Shown here: positions 51,857 to 60,904 of the stretch, piece after piece
Layout of the letters: every line of letters begins with the position of its first letter
Position numbering within the stretch: the first letter of the stretch is position 1
Assembly: GCF_017745675.1 (NCBI RefSeq)
Contig: NZ_JAFLJM010000008.1
Span: forward strand, 159,036-223,035
Length of the DNA: 64,000 nucleotides
Source: Alkalihalobacillus sp. BA299
Lineage (GTDB): Bacteria; Bacillota; Bacilli; Bacillales; Bacillaceae_F
Direction: 5' to 3'
The notes under the pieces: generated by a model
Database searches by the model: none
Told to the model about the DNA's origin: nothing
Seen by the model: only the letters and a program-made list of their open reading frames with translations
Program-made: the position numbers and the translations under genes

Positions 51857-53310
51857 ATCATGAACAATCCTTGTCACAATACACTCTTTCATTGGAAGAA
51901 GACATCAAAAGATATAAACAGGAAAATAATAAGTTACAATCATATTTAGAAAAATCCTCAGACAGTATTATGCGTCTAGATAATCAACAAATGTTACTTC
52001 AGCTTCAAATCAAAAGACAAGAAAGAACCTTTCAATTTTTCCAGCAGCTGTATCAAGTTACCCATTCAGCAAAGAACACGGAGCAATTGTTTAACCTTAC
52101 ACTCCATTCATTAATTCAAAATATGGGGTTTGATAAGGCGGCTATATATCAAAAGGATATGAATACATTTTATCCTGTTGCAATGAAAGGATATTCATCA
52201 ACCGAGGCTAGCAGTATTCAATCAATTCCTGTTTACTACGCTCAATCGATTATAGAGCAAAATGGTATAATCGTGAATAAAGAATCCCGTGAAACATATA
52301 CCGAGCCCTATGAGCATGAGCTTGGTGTAAAATATTTTATTGCTTGTCCTTTAATTATCAGAGAGAAAGTAGAACATATTTTTTTAGTCGGAAATAATCG
52401 CGAGGAGACTAGCCTCCGTTCTCAATTAACAATAATGGACTTAGAAACACTCCGAACCCTTTGCCAGCAGCTCTCTATTGCTTCAGCTAACATTCAGCTT
52501 TACCATCATTTAGAACGACAAATACAAGTAAGAACTGAGGCATTACAAGAGTCGAATTTCCGTTTGGAGGAAATGAATAAGGAATTGAGCCGTGTAGAAC
52601 AATCCAGACGCAAACTATTGTCAAATATTTCCCACGACCTCGGAACTCCCTTATCGGCGATTCAAGTTTGTGTAGAAGCAATTCTGGATGGATTGGTAGA
52701 AGATTCTGTAGAACAAGAAAGATATCTAAATATCATCCTGTCTCGGGTTCAAGGACTAAAGCGACTAATTCTTGATTTATTTGAATTGTCTAAGCTCGAA
52801 ACACGAGAAATTCGATTTGAGAAAACACTCCTTCAGCTTCACCCATTGACCCATCACCTGTTCACTAAGTATGAAATTGAAGCCAAAATGGCAGACATTC
52901 GATATGAATTCGTTATGGGGCAGTCTACGAACATTTCCATAGTAGCTGATGCAGACCGGATTGAACAGGTCTTTGCTAACCTAATCACGAATGCAATTAA
53001 GCATACCTCTCCTAATGGCAGAATTCGGGTGTCAACAGGATTAACAAACTTCCTGGCAAAACCGTATGCTATGATCAAAATTGAAGATAACGGATGCGGT
53101 ATTTCTGAAGAAGATTTGCCCTACATATTTGACCGCTTTTATAAGGGCTCGAAGACACGCAATTCCAAAGATGGTGGCAGCGGTTTAGGGTTAGCTATAT
53201 GTAAAGAAATTATTGAAGCACATAGAGGACGCATAGAAGCGGAAAGTTCAATAGGAAAAGGAAGTACGTTTTCGCTAATGCTACCCATTGAAAGTCAGTG
53301 TAATGAATAA
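51853..53310 (+). CDS. GAF-domain sensor histidine kinase
   Basis: A 485-residue cytosolic kinase without membrane helices. A coiled coil (residues 5-75) leads to a GAF domain (about 80-220), a second coiled coil, the phosphorylated His in LLSNISHDLGTPLSAI near 258, and a HATPase domain with ANLITNAIKHTSPNGR near 378, IEDNGCGISEEDLPYIFDRF and GGSGLGLAICKEII. It is co-translated with the FIST protein, which presumably passes a ligand signal to it, and its regulator lies divergently upstream. Confidence 0.88.
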   Translation: MNHEQSLSQYTLSLEEDIKRYKQENNKLQSYLEKSSDSIMRLDNQQMLLQLQIKRQERTFQFFQQLYQVTHSAKNTEQLFNLTLHSLIQNMGFDKAAIYQKDMNTFYPVAMKGYSSTEASSIQSIPVYYAQSIIEQNGIIVNKESRETYTEPYEHELGVKYFIACPLIIREKVEHIFLVGNNREETSLRSQLTIMDLETLRTLCQQLSIASANIQLYHHLERQIQVRTEALQESNFRLEEMNKELSRVEQSRRKLLSNISHDLGTPLSAIQVCVEAILDGLVEDSVEQERYLNIILSRVQGLKRLILDLFELSKLETREIRFEKTLLQLHPLTHHLFTKYEIEAKMADIRYEFVMGQSTNISIVADADRIEQVFANLITNAIKHTSPNGRIRVSTGLTNFLAKPYAMIKIEDNGCGISEEDLPYIFDRFYKGSKTRNSKDGGSGLGLAICKEIIEAHRGRIEAESSIGKGSTFSLMLPIESQCNE

Positions 53311-53352
53311 CAAAAAATGGAGACACCCTATAGATAGGGTACCCCAAATATA

Positions 53353-53389
53353 TGTCCAGATTCCAAGTTTTTATTATCCAAACTGTGTC
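53353..53389. repeat. short copy of the 'GTCCAGATT' repeat
   Basis: TGTCCAGATTCCAAG followed by TTATTATCCAAACTGTGTC repeats the words seen at 43350-43467, again in a gene-free gap next to a GGDEF gene. Confidence 0.6.
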
Positions 53390-53433
53390 GAAAAAGGGAG
53401 ATGAAACCCATCCCCCTTTATAGCTTAATTGAA

Positions 53434-55971
53434 TTACTCTATTATGCTTGCCGAAACTTCCCGCAAGCTACTATATATCCTTTCTATTTCTTTAACTGCT
53501 AATGGTTTACTAAAGTAATAGCCTTGCGCCTCATCACATGATTGCTCTTTTAAAAATTGAATTTGTTCGATCGTCTCTACACCTTCTGCAATTACACTTA
53601 ATCTAAGGTTTTTTGCCATAGCAATGATCGCACTCACAATTTCTGCGTTTTCTAGATCCATTATGAAAGATCGGTCGATTTTTAAGGTGTCAATCGTAAA
53701 TTTCCTCAAATAACTTAGAGAAGAATAACCTGTACCAAAATCATCAATCGATATTTTAATTCCTATATTTTTTAAAGTCTGCAGTTTCGATATTACATAA
53801 TCTGAACTGTTCATTGCAATACTTTCCGTTATTTCTAACTCTAAATACTGCGGCTCTAACTCTGTTTCTTGTAAAATTTGTTCAATGAGTCCTACTAATT
53901 TTTGTTGATGGAATTGAGCTGCTGATAAATTTACGGCAACACGCATATTTTTCATTATTTCATTTTGCTGCCACTTTTTATTTTGGATACAAGCCTCCTT
54001 GATGACCCATTCTCCAAGCGGAATAATTAAACCAGATTCTTCTGCTATCGGAATAAATTCCGCTGGTGAAATTAAGCCTAATTTTGGATGGTTCCAGCGA
54101 AGCAGTGCCTCCATCCCAACAATTTCTCCATTTGTTAAATTCACTTGTGGTTGATAGTAGAGTTCAAGTTCCCCATTACGATGTGCATTTCGTAAGTCCT
54201 TTTCAAGTTGGACGCGTTTAATAGCCAAGTTGTCCATATCGGATGTGAAAAATTCATACGTATTTTTTCCTTTATCTTTTGCTCGATATAAGGCGATATC
54301 TGCATTTTTGATAAGGGTATCAATACTTTTCCCGTCTTGCGGATAAATACTTACACCAATACTTGGGGTAATAAATACTTCATGCTCTTCTAATGAATAC
54401 GATTTCCCTAATAGCTCTAGTATTTTCTCTACTTTTTGAACGGTATAATTATAATTGGTATTTGAAACTAAAATAATAAATTCATCTCCACCAAAACGAG
54501 TGACAATATCATTTTGGTCGAGGCCATTTTCTAATCTCTTAGCTACTTCCTTTAGTAATAAATCTCCTAAACGATGACCAAACATATCATTTATTGATTT
54601 AAAGCGATCTAAATCAAAGAATAGTATAGAAAGTTGTTTTTTATCCTTTTTAGCTTCTTCGATTTTTGTCGTAAATAATTCTTGAAGACTGTTTCTGTTA
54701 GGTAATCTAGTTAGTGTGTCATAATAAGCTAAGTTTTTAATTTCTTCATTCTTATCTTTTAATTGTTGTGTGTAGGAAGCTAGACTATCTGACATCTTAT
54801 TAACACGTTTAGCTAGAACACCTAATTCATCTTTTCTATTTTGTTGGACATGTACCCCAAAATTTCCTTCTGAGATTTCATCTACTTTACGTAAGATTTG
54901 TTTCACTGGTCTTACAATATAACCAGCTAGTAGATAACTTCCGACAAAAGCAATACTTAGTAAAATAAGAGAGATAATGACATTACTTACTAGCTGCTGA
55001 TTTAAAATACTTTGGATCACACTATAATCAGTAACTAAACCTATGACATAGGGATTTTCGCCAAGGATAGGAACGAAATTTTTGACAACACGCTTTCCAT
55101 TAATCTCTGTTTCATAACTAGTAGATTTCTCTGTTTCATAGGCTTCTAAGACATATTTCCGATCATATTCTAATCGTTCATAGGTATTTTCGCCAAAAAA
55201 TAATGGTCTGTTACGTAATTCAATGATCGCTTCGCCATTTTGATACGTATATATAGGGTCTTTCCCATAGGTTTTTGGATTAAAACCGGTAATATCTAAG
55301 ATTACATTACTTTCAGCGACGATTTTTTTTACAATAGAATTTGCACTCGTTGTATCCACAAACTTTTGGTACAGTTGATCGTCTTTAATGTATGGATTAA
55401 TAATATAGTTTGTAGATCCATCAAAATAATAACCCCATTTATCAATTGAACCAGGATCAGAAGTAGATACATCAAAAGGACCAGCCCAATAGTTCGGGAG
55501 TTTTTGGCCTTCTGGTATCGTTACTCGCTGTTCATTAAATAATTGTTGAAAAGCTTCAAACCAATAGCCCCATTCTTTTGTACTTAATTCAATTTGTGTA
55601 GGGTCTGAAGACCTCTTCCCAACAATATCATCACCTTCCTGTTGAAAGAGAGTAATGTGGGAAACATCTAGCTGTTTACTAAGTTCTATTAGCTCTTCGT
55701 TTTGAACATTTTCAATATTAGGATCTAAATTACTTTTTGTGTACATCGCCGCATAGCGAAGTTTTTCTCCAATTAAATCTTCAATGTAAGTGGACCCAAT
55801 ATCGGTTTGTTCAATGGATACTCTTATTTCATTTGCTAATTGGTTCATTTGTTGCTTTTGATCATTTTCTAACATATCTTTTGTAAAGTAATAGTTTAAT
55901 GAGTTATTTAAAATTAAAATGATAGAAACGACAAAAGAAAATATAATTGATAATTTTGTTTTAATGGACAC
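53434..55971 (-). CDS. membrane GGDEF-EAL protein (c-di-GMP synthesis/degradation)
   Basis: An 845-residue protein. Membrane helices near 7-28 and 330-355 flank an extracellular sensor region of about 300 residues; a HAMP domain follows (RPVKQILRKVDEISEGNFG). The GGDEF domain has LTRLPNRNSLQELF and TRFGGDEFIILVS. The EAL domain has GMEALLRWNHPKLGLISPAE and SIDDFGTGYSSLSYLRKF, with the metal residues kept. Both activities could be functional. GTG start follows GGGGAG. It probably reads an outside signal and adjusts cyclic di-GMP. Confidence 0.9.
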   Translation of the reverse strand: MSIKTKLSIIFSFVVSIILILNNSLNYYFTKDMLENDQKQQMNQLANEIRVSIEQTDIGSTYIEDLIGEKLRYAAMYTKSNLDPNIENVQNEELIELSKQLDVSHITLFQQEGDDIVGKRSSDPTQIELSTKEWGYWFEAFQQLFNEQRVTIPEGQKLPNYWAGPFDVSTSDPGSIDKWGYYFDGSTNYIINPYIKDDQLYQKFVDTTSANSIVKKIVAESNVILDITGFNPKTYGKDPIYTYQNGEAIIELRNRPLFFGENTYERLEYDRKYVLEAYETEKSTSYETEINGKRVVKNFVPILGENPYVIGLVTDYSVIQSILNQQLVSNVIISLILLSIAFVGSYLLAGYIVRPVKQILRKVDEISEGNFGVHVQQNRKDELGVLAKRVNKMSDSLASYTQQLKDKNEEIKNLAYYDTLTRLPNRNSLQELFTTKIEEAKKDKKQLSILFFDLDRFKSINDMFGHRLGDLLLKEVAKRLENGLDQNDIVTRFGGDEFIILVSNTNYNYTVQKVEKILELLGKSYSLEEHEVFITPSIGVSIYPQDGKSIDTLIKNADIALYRAKDKGKNTYEFFTSDMDNLAIKRVQLEKDLRNAHRNGELELYYQPQVNLTNGEIVGMEALLRWNHPKLGLISPAEFIPIAEESGLIIPLGEWVIKEACIQNKKWQQNEIMKNMRVAVNLSAAQFHQQKLVGLIEQILQETELEPQYLELEITESIAMNSSDYVISKLQTLKNIGIKISIDDFGTGYSSLSYLRKFTIDTLKIDRSFIMDLENAEIVSAIIAMAKNLRLSVIAEGVETIEQIQFLKEQSCDEAQGYYFSKPLAVKEIERIYSSLREVSASIIE

Positions 55972-55996
55972 AAAACTTCTCCCCTAGATAGTGGTT

Positions 55997-56782
55997 TTAT
56001 ACATGATCGGGACCATAAAATTCAAAATAATTTTTTTCTGTCTCCCAAACACCGATTTTATATAAATTGGGAATTTTGTCGTATAAAAGATCCCATATTA
56101 CATAAAGTAGCATTTCTGAAGTAGGGTTAACATCCTTAAATATTTCCAAATCAGCATTTATATGCTTATGATCCAAAAGTTCTACTACATTTTCATTTAC
56201 GATATCTTCAAACTTTTTATAATGCGTAACCACACCTGTATTTTGATCCGGCACCCCTTTAACTGTTACTTCAAGTTTATAATTGTGGCCGTGACCATAA
56301 AGGTTGTTGCACTTGCCAAAAAGTTCAATGTTCTCTTCATCACTGATATAATTACTATGTAAGCGGTGAGCCGTACTGAAATAAAATAATTTTGTTACAT
56401 ATACATTCATTGCATCATCCCCCACAATTTGACCAGAAGTAAATGGTGTTTGTTCGATTTTTATTCTTTCAAGCTTAGCATCAGTAAATAATTCGTTCAT
56501 TTCAGACCAGAAATATAATAAAAGGTTTTCTACTGACGGTTTATTTTTCTTAAAAAATGAAACTTCATCATCTAGTAATTTTCCGTCTATTTTCTTCAGG
56601 GTATCCTTAATAACATTATCGATATCGACAATATTCACGACAATCCCTGTATCTTTATTAACTTTTCCTTTAACCGTAATATCTATTTTATAATCATGTC
56701 CCATTGTTCTTAACATGCCAGTTGGTGATTGGTCAAGGCGATGAACGGCACCAAAAAAAAGTGTTCTCGTTAAATACATCAT
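55997..56782 (-). CDS. tandem-domain 6-pyruvoyl-tetrahydropterin synthase family protein
   Basis: A 261-residue protein with two PTPS-fold halves. The C-terminal half (130-261) is canonical: FYFSTAHRLHSNYI, GKCNNLYGHGHNYKLEVTV with Cys and zinc His residues, and LLDHKHINADL with the Asp-His pair; it looks more like PTPS than QueD. The N-terminal half keeps HRLD and GHDYKIDITV but lacks the Cys and the Asp-His pair (KLLDDEVSFF), so it is probably inactive. AAAGGAG precedes ATG. A deleted SDR gene stands directly upstream. Confidence 0.85.
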   Translation of the reverse strand: MMYLTRTLFFGAVHRLDQSPTGMLRTMGHDYKIDITVKGKVNKDTGIVVNIVDIDNVIKDTLKKIDGKLLDDEVSFFKKNKPSVENLLLYFWSEMNELFTDAKLERIKIEQTPFTSGQIVGDDAMNVYVTKLFYFSTAHRLHSNYISDEENIELFGKCNNLYGHGHNYKLEVTVKGVPDQNTGVVTHYKKFEDIVNENVVELLDHKHINADLEIFKDVNPTSEMLLYVIWDLLYDKIPNLYKIGVWETEKNYFEFYGPDHV

Positions 56783-56806
56783 GTTACAGCTATCTCCTTT
56801 GTTATT

Positions 56807-56980
56807 TTATAAGATTCCTTTAGGAGGTGTTAAGGTCAGTTCATCAATTCGGACATGAAGTGGTGTGGTAGCTATAAAAGAAACTACCCGAGCAACATCT
56901 TCTACCTGTAACATATCCTCTTCTTTAAATGTATCTTGCCCTTTTAATCCTCCAGTCACTAATGCTACCTTCATTCCCAT
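56807..56980 (-). pseudogene. short-chain dehydrogenase with a large in-frame internal deletion
   Basis: A 57-codon frame with a good AGGAGAGG site begins MGMKVALVTGGLKG and then jumps to FKEEDMLQVEDVARVVSFIA and TTPLHVRIDELTLTPPKGIL. The first part is the start of an SDR Rossmann fold, the second its normal C-terminal end; some 190 residues with the active site are gone. It lies 24 bases upstream of the pterin synthase gene and is probably transcribed with it. It once could have reduced a pterin, as sepiapterin reductase does. Confidence 0.75.
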
Positions 56981-57311
56981 TTTTTCACTCCTCTCCTTTT
57001 TTAATTAGGATAGTTAAAAACCGCCTCTTATATAATTGGAAAATCAAGTGACTTTCTTTTTTTACTAATTATGTTCTTCTGATATCATCTCATTTTCAGA
57101 TAAATTTGACAATATTACAGATTTCAAAATATCCCATACTTCGATAAATTTCCCCTTATCCTATTATTATAGTAGAAAAGTCAGAATACGTCAGGATTAT
57201 TATTTAAATCGCCTTTAAGAACCTTTGGATTGGATATAAAGGGTGAAAGGAGGTGGGTTAAGCGGAGATGAAATGGATGTGAAGACATAAAAACAGCTTA
57301 CATCAAATAAA

Positions 57312-57342
57312 AAAGCATCTACAACCTAGTTATAAATGCTTT
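57312..57342 (-). terminator. terminator-like hairpin after tctA
   Basis: AAAGCAT and ATGCTTT form a 7-bp stem with A/T runs about 65 bases past the tctA stop. The 330 bases between here and the SDR remnant show no gene; a GGAGGTGGG at about 57250 is followed only by a 4-codon frame. Confidence 0.5.
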
Positions 57343-57407
57343 CTATTATTATAAAATTAAAATCCGATATACTTTATTATTTTACTTCTTATAATTTTAA
57401 ATCCTCA

Positions 57408-58898
57408 TTAATTAACTTTGAACTTCCTTCTATTTTTCAATAATGGAAATAAAATAGTCAGTAAGCTTATCCCAATAAGAGCTAAAGCAATTGGTTTATC
57501 TAAAAAGATAGAAAAACTTCCATTTGAAATCGTTAACGTTTGTCTTAATGCTTGTTCCATCATTCCTCCAAGGATAAACGCAAGAATAAACGGCGCCGCT
57601 GGAAAAGAAAGCATCCTCATTAAAAATCCAATAATACCAAATACAACCAAAAGGTATAAATCAAATGTGTTAAAGCTTATTGCATAAACTCCAATTAAGC
57701 TAAAGATAATAACAAGCGAGATTAATAAAGGTCTAGGGATTTTTAATACTTTTGCAATGTAAGGAATTAAAGGTAAGTTTAAAATTAATAAAAAGATATT
57801 TCCGACATACATACTTGCAATAATTCCCCAGAACACTTCTGGACGATCGACAATTAATAAAGGACCCGGTTGTACTCCTAGTACTAAAAATGCTCCTAGT
57901 AATACGGCAGTAGTCCCTGAACCTGGAATCCCTAAGCTAAGTAATGGTACAAAGGCTCCTCCAGTAGCAGCATTATTAGCTGTTTCAGGAGCTGCTAACC
58001 CTTTGATCGATCCTTTTCCAAACTCCTCTGGATTTTTTGCAATTTTTTTCTCCGTGATATACGCAATAAAAGAAGCAATCGTTGCACCTGCTCCTGGCAA
58101 GACACCGATAATAAAGCCTAAAAACGATTGTCTCGTCATTGGCCCGCTCATTTCCTTGAAATCCTGTTTTGAAAGACGCAAACTGCCGAGATTTTTATTT
58201 TCACCCATACTATCGTCTTTTCGGTTCAATATCAGGGTACAGACTTCAGCTAAAGCAAATAAACCGAGCGCGATAACTAAAAAGTCAATGCCTTCTAGTA
58301 AGTTTGCACTTCCAAACGTAAATCTACTTGTCCCCGTTTGGCTGTCAATTCCAACTGTAACAACCATAAATCCTATTGTCGCAGAAATAAATGCTTTAAT
58401 GGTTGAACCCTCAGATAAGCTCGAAATCGCAGTTAATCCCATAAACATTAAGGCAAAATATTCAGCTGGTCCAAATGATACAGCTACTGCTGATAAAATA
58501 GGAGTAAATAGCATGAGTAAAACGATACTTACTGTTCCCCCAGTAAATGATGCAATGGCCGCAATAGCTAATGCCTTCCCAGCTTTTCCTTGCTGTGCCA
58601 TCGGATAACCATCAAAGGATGTGGCAACGGTTCCAGCTACCCCTGGGGCATTTAATAGAATAGAAGAACTAGAGCCGCCAAATATCGCCCCATAATACAC
58701 ACCTGCCATCATCACTAAAGCAACGGTTGGATTCATACTATAGGTGATCGGGATCATAATGGCAATCGCACTAATTGGCCCTAATCCTGGCATCATCCCA
58801 ATAAAGGTACCTACAAAAACACCGATAAAAACAAAAAGTATTCCTTCCAAACTAAATGCAACTTGAAAACCTGATATTAACCCTTGAAATGCATCCAT
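57408..58898 (-). CDS. tctA: tripartite tricarboxylate transporter, large membrane subunit TctA
   Basis: A 496-residue permease with about 12 helices. Signature stretches are FVGTFIGMMPGLGPISAIAI near 27-46, YYGAIFGGSSSSILLNAPG near 68-86 and FIIGVLPGAGATIASFIAY near 260, with the repeated PGxG motifs of the family. It is the last gene of tctCBA. With TctB and the lipoprotein TctC it imports citrate or a related acid by sodium or proton symport. Confidence 0.93.
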   Translation of the reverse strand: MDAFQGLISGFQVAFSLEGILFVFIGVFVGTFIGMMPGLGPISAIAIMIPITYSMNPTVALVMMAGVYYGAIFGGSSSSILLNAPGVAGTVATSFDGYPMAQQGKAGKALAIAAIASFTGGTVSIVLLMLFTPILSAVAVSFGPAEYFALMFMGLTAISSLSEGSTIKAFISATIGFMVVTVGIDSQTGTSRFTFGSANLLEGIDFLVIALGLFALAEVCTLILNRKDDSMGENKNLGSLRLSKQDFKEMSGPMTRQSFLGFIIGVLPGAGATIASFIAYITEKKIAKNPEEFGKGSIKGLAAPETANNAATGGAFVPLLSLGIPGSGTTAVLLGAFLVLGVQPGPLLIVDRPEVFWGIIASMYVGNIFLLILNLPLIPYIAKVLKIPRPLLISLVIIFSLIGVYAISFNTFDLYLLVVFGIIGFLMRMLSFPAAPFILAFILGGMMEQALRQTLTISNGSFSIFLDKPIALALIGISLLTILFPLLKNRRKFKVN

Positions 58899-58912
58899 AC
58901 TCTTTCCCCCTA

Positions 58913-59371
58913 TTAAAACGGAATAATTCCTGCTGGTAGATTGATTCGAAGTAAATAATTAAACAGAGCATAAATAACGACTGAAAAAACAACAGAAACA
59001 ATTCCGTTCGTAATATGCTTTTTATACCCTAAAAATAAGGAACAGCAGAAAATAAACACGGTAGTCATCATTAAAAACCCTAGAATTTCTAGTAGAGAAA
59101 TATAAATTAAAATAAAAACAAGGACAACTAATAATATAAGTTGATTACTTTTTGTTATCTTTCTTTTTTGTTTTTCCGCTTCTGTCTCTACGTTTTTGTC
59201 AAAAAATAAGAGAACAGCGAAAAATAATAATAGGAAACCAAGTCCTTTTGGAAGGACATCTGCATCGATGATGGCATTAGGGTATTTAGGTATGTTAAAG
59301 CTTAAAATGATATAAATTCCTGCTACGATTGCGAGAATGATTGCAACTTTTTGATTGATCCTTTTTAGCAA
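58913..59371 (-). CDS. tctB: tripartite tricarboxylate transporter, small membrane subunit TctB
   Basis: A 152-residue protein with four helices and a charged loop of 15 residues (NVETEAEKQKRKI) between helices 2 and 3. The opening NQKVAIILAIVAGIYIILSF and NAIIDADVLPKGLGFLLL fit TctB. It lies 14 bases before tctA and 85 bases after tctC. Confidence 0.87.
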   Translation of the reverse strand: MLKRINQKVAIILAIVAGIYIILSFNIPKYPNAIIDADVLPKGLGFLLLFFAVLLFFDKNVETEAEKQKRKITKSNQLILLVVLVFILIYISLLEILGFLMMTTVFIFCCSLFLGYKKHITNGIVSVVFSVVIYALFNYLLRINLPAGIIPF

Positions 59372-59456
59372 TTTTTTTCACCTCTTATACATAGAAGGAA
59401 AGATAGAACAGCACTGCTCTATCTTTCTCATAATTTTTGTTATATTAAGCAGAAAA

Positions 59457-60461
59457 TTATCGAGCTAGTCCTAATTCTTCAAGAAGCGTCTTCATATCGT
59501 CAGCTTCTGTCTTTAAGAATTCACTGTACTCTTCACTATTCATATAGAGTTCGCCCCAACCATATTTTTTACGGATTTCATCCCAAGCTGGAGAATCGCT
59601 TAACTCTTTGAATTTTTGTTCATAGTATTTCACAGCTGCTGGATCCATATTAGGAGGACCAAAGAAGCCTCTCCAGTTCACAAAAGTCTCGTCTATCCCT
59701 TGTTCCTTAGCTGTCGGGAAGTCAGATAAAACATCTCCTTCTAATCTTTCTTCAGAAGTAATTCCCAAAACTTTTATTTTCCCTGCTTTTACTTGTTCAA
59801 TCGTTTCTGCAACCCCTGTTGTGTAAACATCAACACTTCCATTAAGTACAGCCGTCAAACCACCTGCATCTGGATCAGAGACATATTTAATCTTCGTTAC
59901 ATCGACACCTGCAGCCTTAGCAATTTTGACAAACTGCATATGGTCCATACTTCCTGGTGATGATGTCCCGATGATACTCACACTAGCAGGATCCTCTTTC
60001 ATATCCTCGAATAATTCATTTAAGTTGTTCCATTTTGCATCTGCTTTAACTACGAATGCACCATAATCAGCGATAACATTAGCAATTGGCGTAAAATCTT
60101 CATAGCCATATTCAGATTGACCATTTAAAGGAACTAATACTAATGGCGGCGAAGCTACAAATAAATGATATGGACTAGCATCTTGTTTAGCGATGTACGC
60201 CCAACCGATAGCTCCTCCTCCACCTGCTTTATTAACAACTGGTAATCTTTGATCGATAATTTTTTCTTGTTCAAATACTTGAGATGCCATCCTTGCAGTC
60301 GTATCCCAACCGCCACCAGGCCCTGCAGGTGCTACAACTTCAATTGGTTTTGTCGGTGACCATTCACCATTTTCGTTTGTTTCTCCTCCACTTGACTGAC
60401 TAGAGCATCCGACCGATAACAATAGCATACAGGCAGCAACTACTCCAAAAATCTTTTTCAT
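59457..60461 (-). CDS. tctC: tripartite tricarboxylate receptor lipoprotein TctC
   Basis: A 334-residue substrate-binding lipoprotein. The lipobox is LLSVGCSSQ near residue 19. The binding-protein family motifs follow: PIEVVAPAGPGGGWDTTARM near 40, NKAGGGGAIGWAYIA near 82 and GTSSPGSMDHMQF near 165. It is first in tctCBA, under a cre-like site and tandem 9-bp repeats. Ligand is a carboxylate, probably citrate, by family knowledge. Confidence 0.92.
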   Translation of the reverse strand: MKKIFGVVAACMLLLSVGCSSQSSGGETNENGEWSPTKPIEVVAPAGPGGGWDTTARMASQVFEQEKIIDQRLPVVNKAGGGGAIGWAYIAKQDASPYHLFVASPPLVLVPLNGQSEYGYEDFTPIANVIADYGAFVVKADAKWNNLNELFEDMKEDPASVSIIGTSSPGSMDHMQFVKIAKAAGVDVTKIKYVSDPDAGGLTAVLNGSVDVYTTGVAETIEQVKAGKIKVLGITSEERLEGDVLSDFPTAKEQGIDETFVNWRGFFGPPNMDPAAVKYYEQKFKELSDSPAWDEIRKKYGWGELYMNSEEYSEFLKTEADDMKTLLEELGLAR

Positions 60462-60532
60462 TGTGTATCCCCCTATGTTTCTTTTTTTATTCCTTTGTCC
60501 TTACATGCAATATTAAATTAGAATAGCTTGAA

Positions 60533-60547
60533 TGTAACCGTTTCCAA
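60533..60547 (-). promoter_or_regulatory. cre-like CcpA site upstream of tctC
   Basis: The minus strand reads TTGGAAACGGTTACA, which fits the cre consensus WTGNAANCGNWNNCW at every defined position. It is 72 bases before the tctC start, so glucose repression of the transporter is likely. Confidence 0.6.
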
Positions 60548-60567
60548 TTTATAATGCATAAACAACT

Positions 60568-60594
60568 TTCTGTTTATTTTGTTCATTTTGTTCA
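60568..60594 (-). promoter_or_regulatory. tandem 9-bp repeats, probable response-regulator site for tctC
   Basis: TTTTGTTCA occurs twice in tandem (60577-60585, 60586-60594) with a weaker third unit TTTCTGTTTA before. Direct repeats just upstream of the cre site and promoter are a good candidate target of the CitT-type regulator encoded next door. Confidence 0.5.
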
Positions 60595-60737
60595 CAGGGA
60601 GACTTAGCTGAAAAAAGCACCTTCCTAATTAAAATTGCAGGTTCAATTTTGGGAGTGAAATCTCAAAACATATATAAAATTACAAATATAATGAGTATAG
60701 TGCTAAAAGACCTGCACAATCTAATTTAGCAAAATAA

Positions 60738-60766
60738 AAACGCTCGGGCTTTTAATCCGAACGTTT
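60738..60766. terminator. terminator between tctC and the regulator gene
   Basis: AAACGCTCGG pairs with CCGAACGTTT, one mismatch, 9-base loop. It lies downstream of the two-component genes on the minus strand. Confidence 0.65.
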
Positions 60767-60800
60767 AGCCTATAATATACTACCTTGTAGCTTAATTGAA

Positions 60801-60859
60801 CAAGAAAAGCGCAACCGCCCGTTTACCGACGTACGGACTGGACTGAGCCGCAGGAGATA
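60801..60859 (+). repeat. dispersed intergenic repeat, copy 3 (truncated)
   Basis: The first 59 bases match the start of the 37437 copy: CAAGAAAAGCGCAA-CGCCCGTT, then GGACTGGACTGAGCCGCAGG and AGAT. After 60859 the match stops, so only the left part remains. Confidence 0.7.
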
Positions 60860-60904
60860 TCATCCTGAGAACTGAACCTATTTTAATAAAGAAGAATACT
60901 AAAC

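Noticed and set aside
57240..57290. GGAGGTGGG followed by ATG on the plus strand
   Set aside because: The frame ends after four codons and nothing coding follows.
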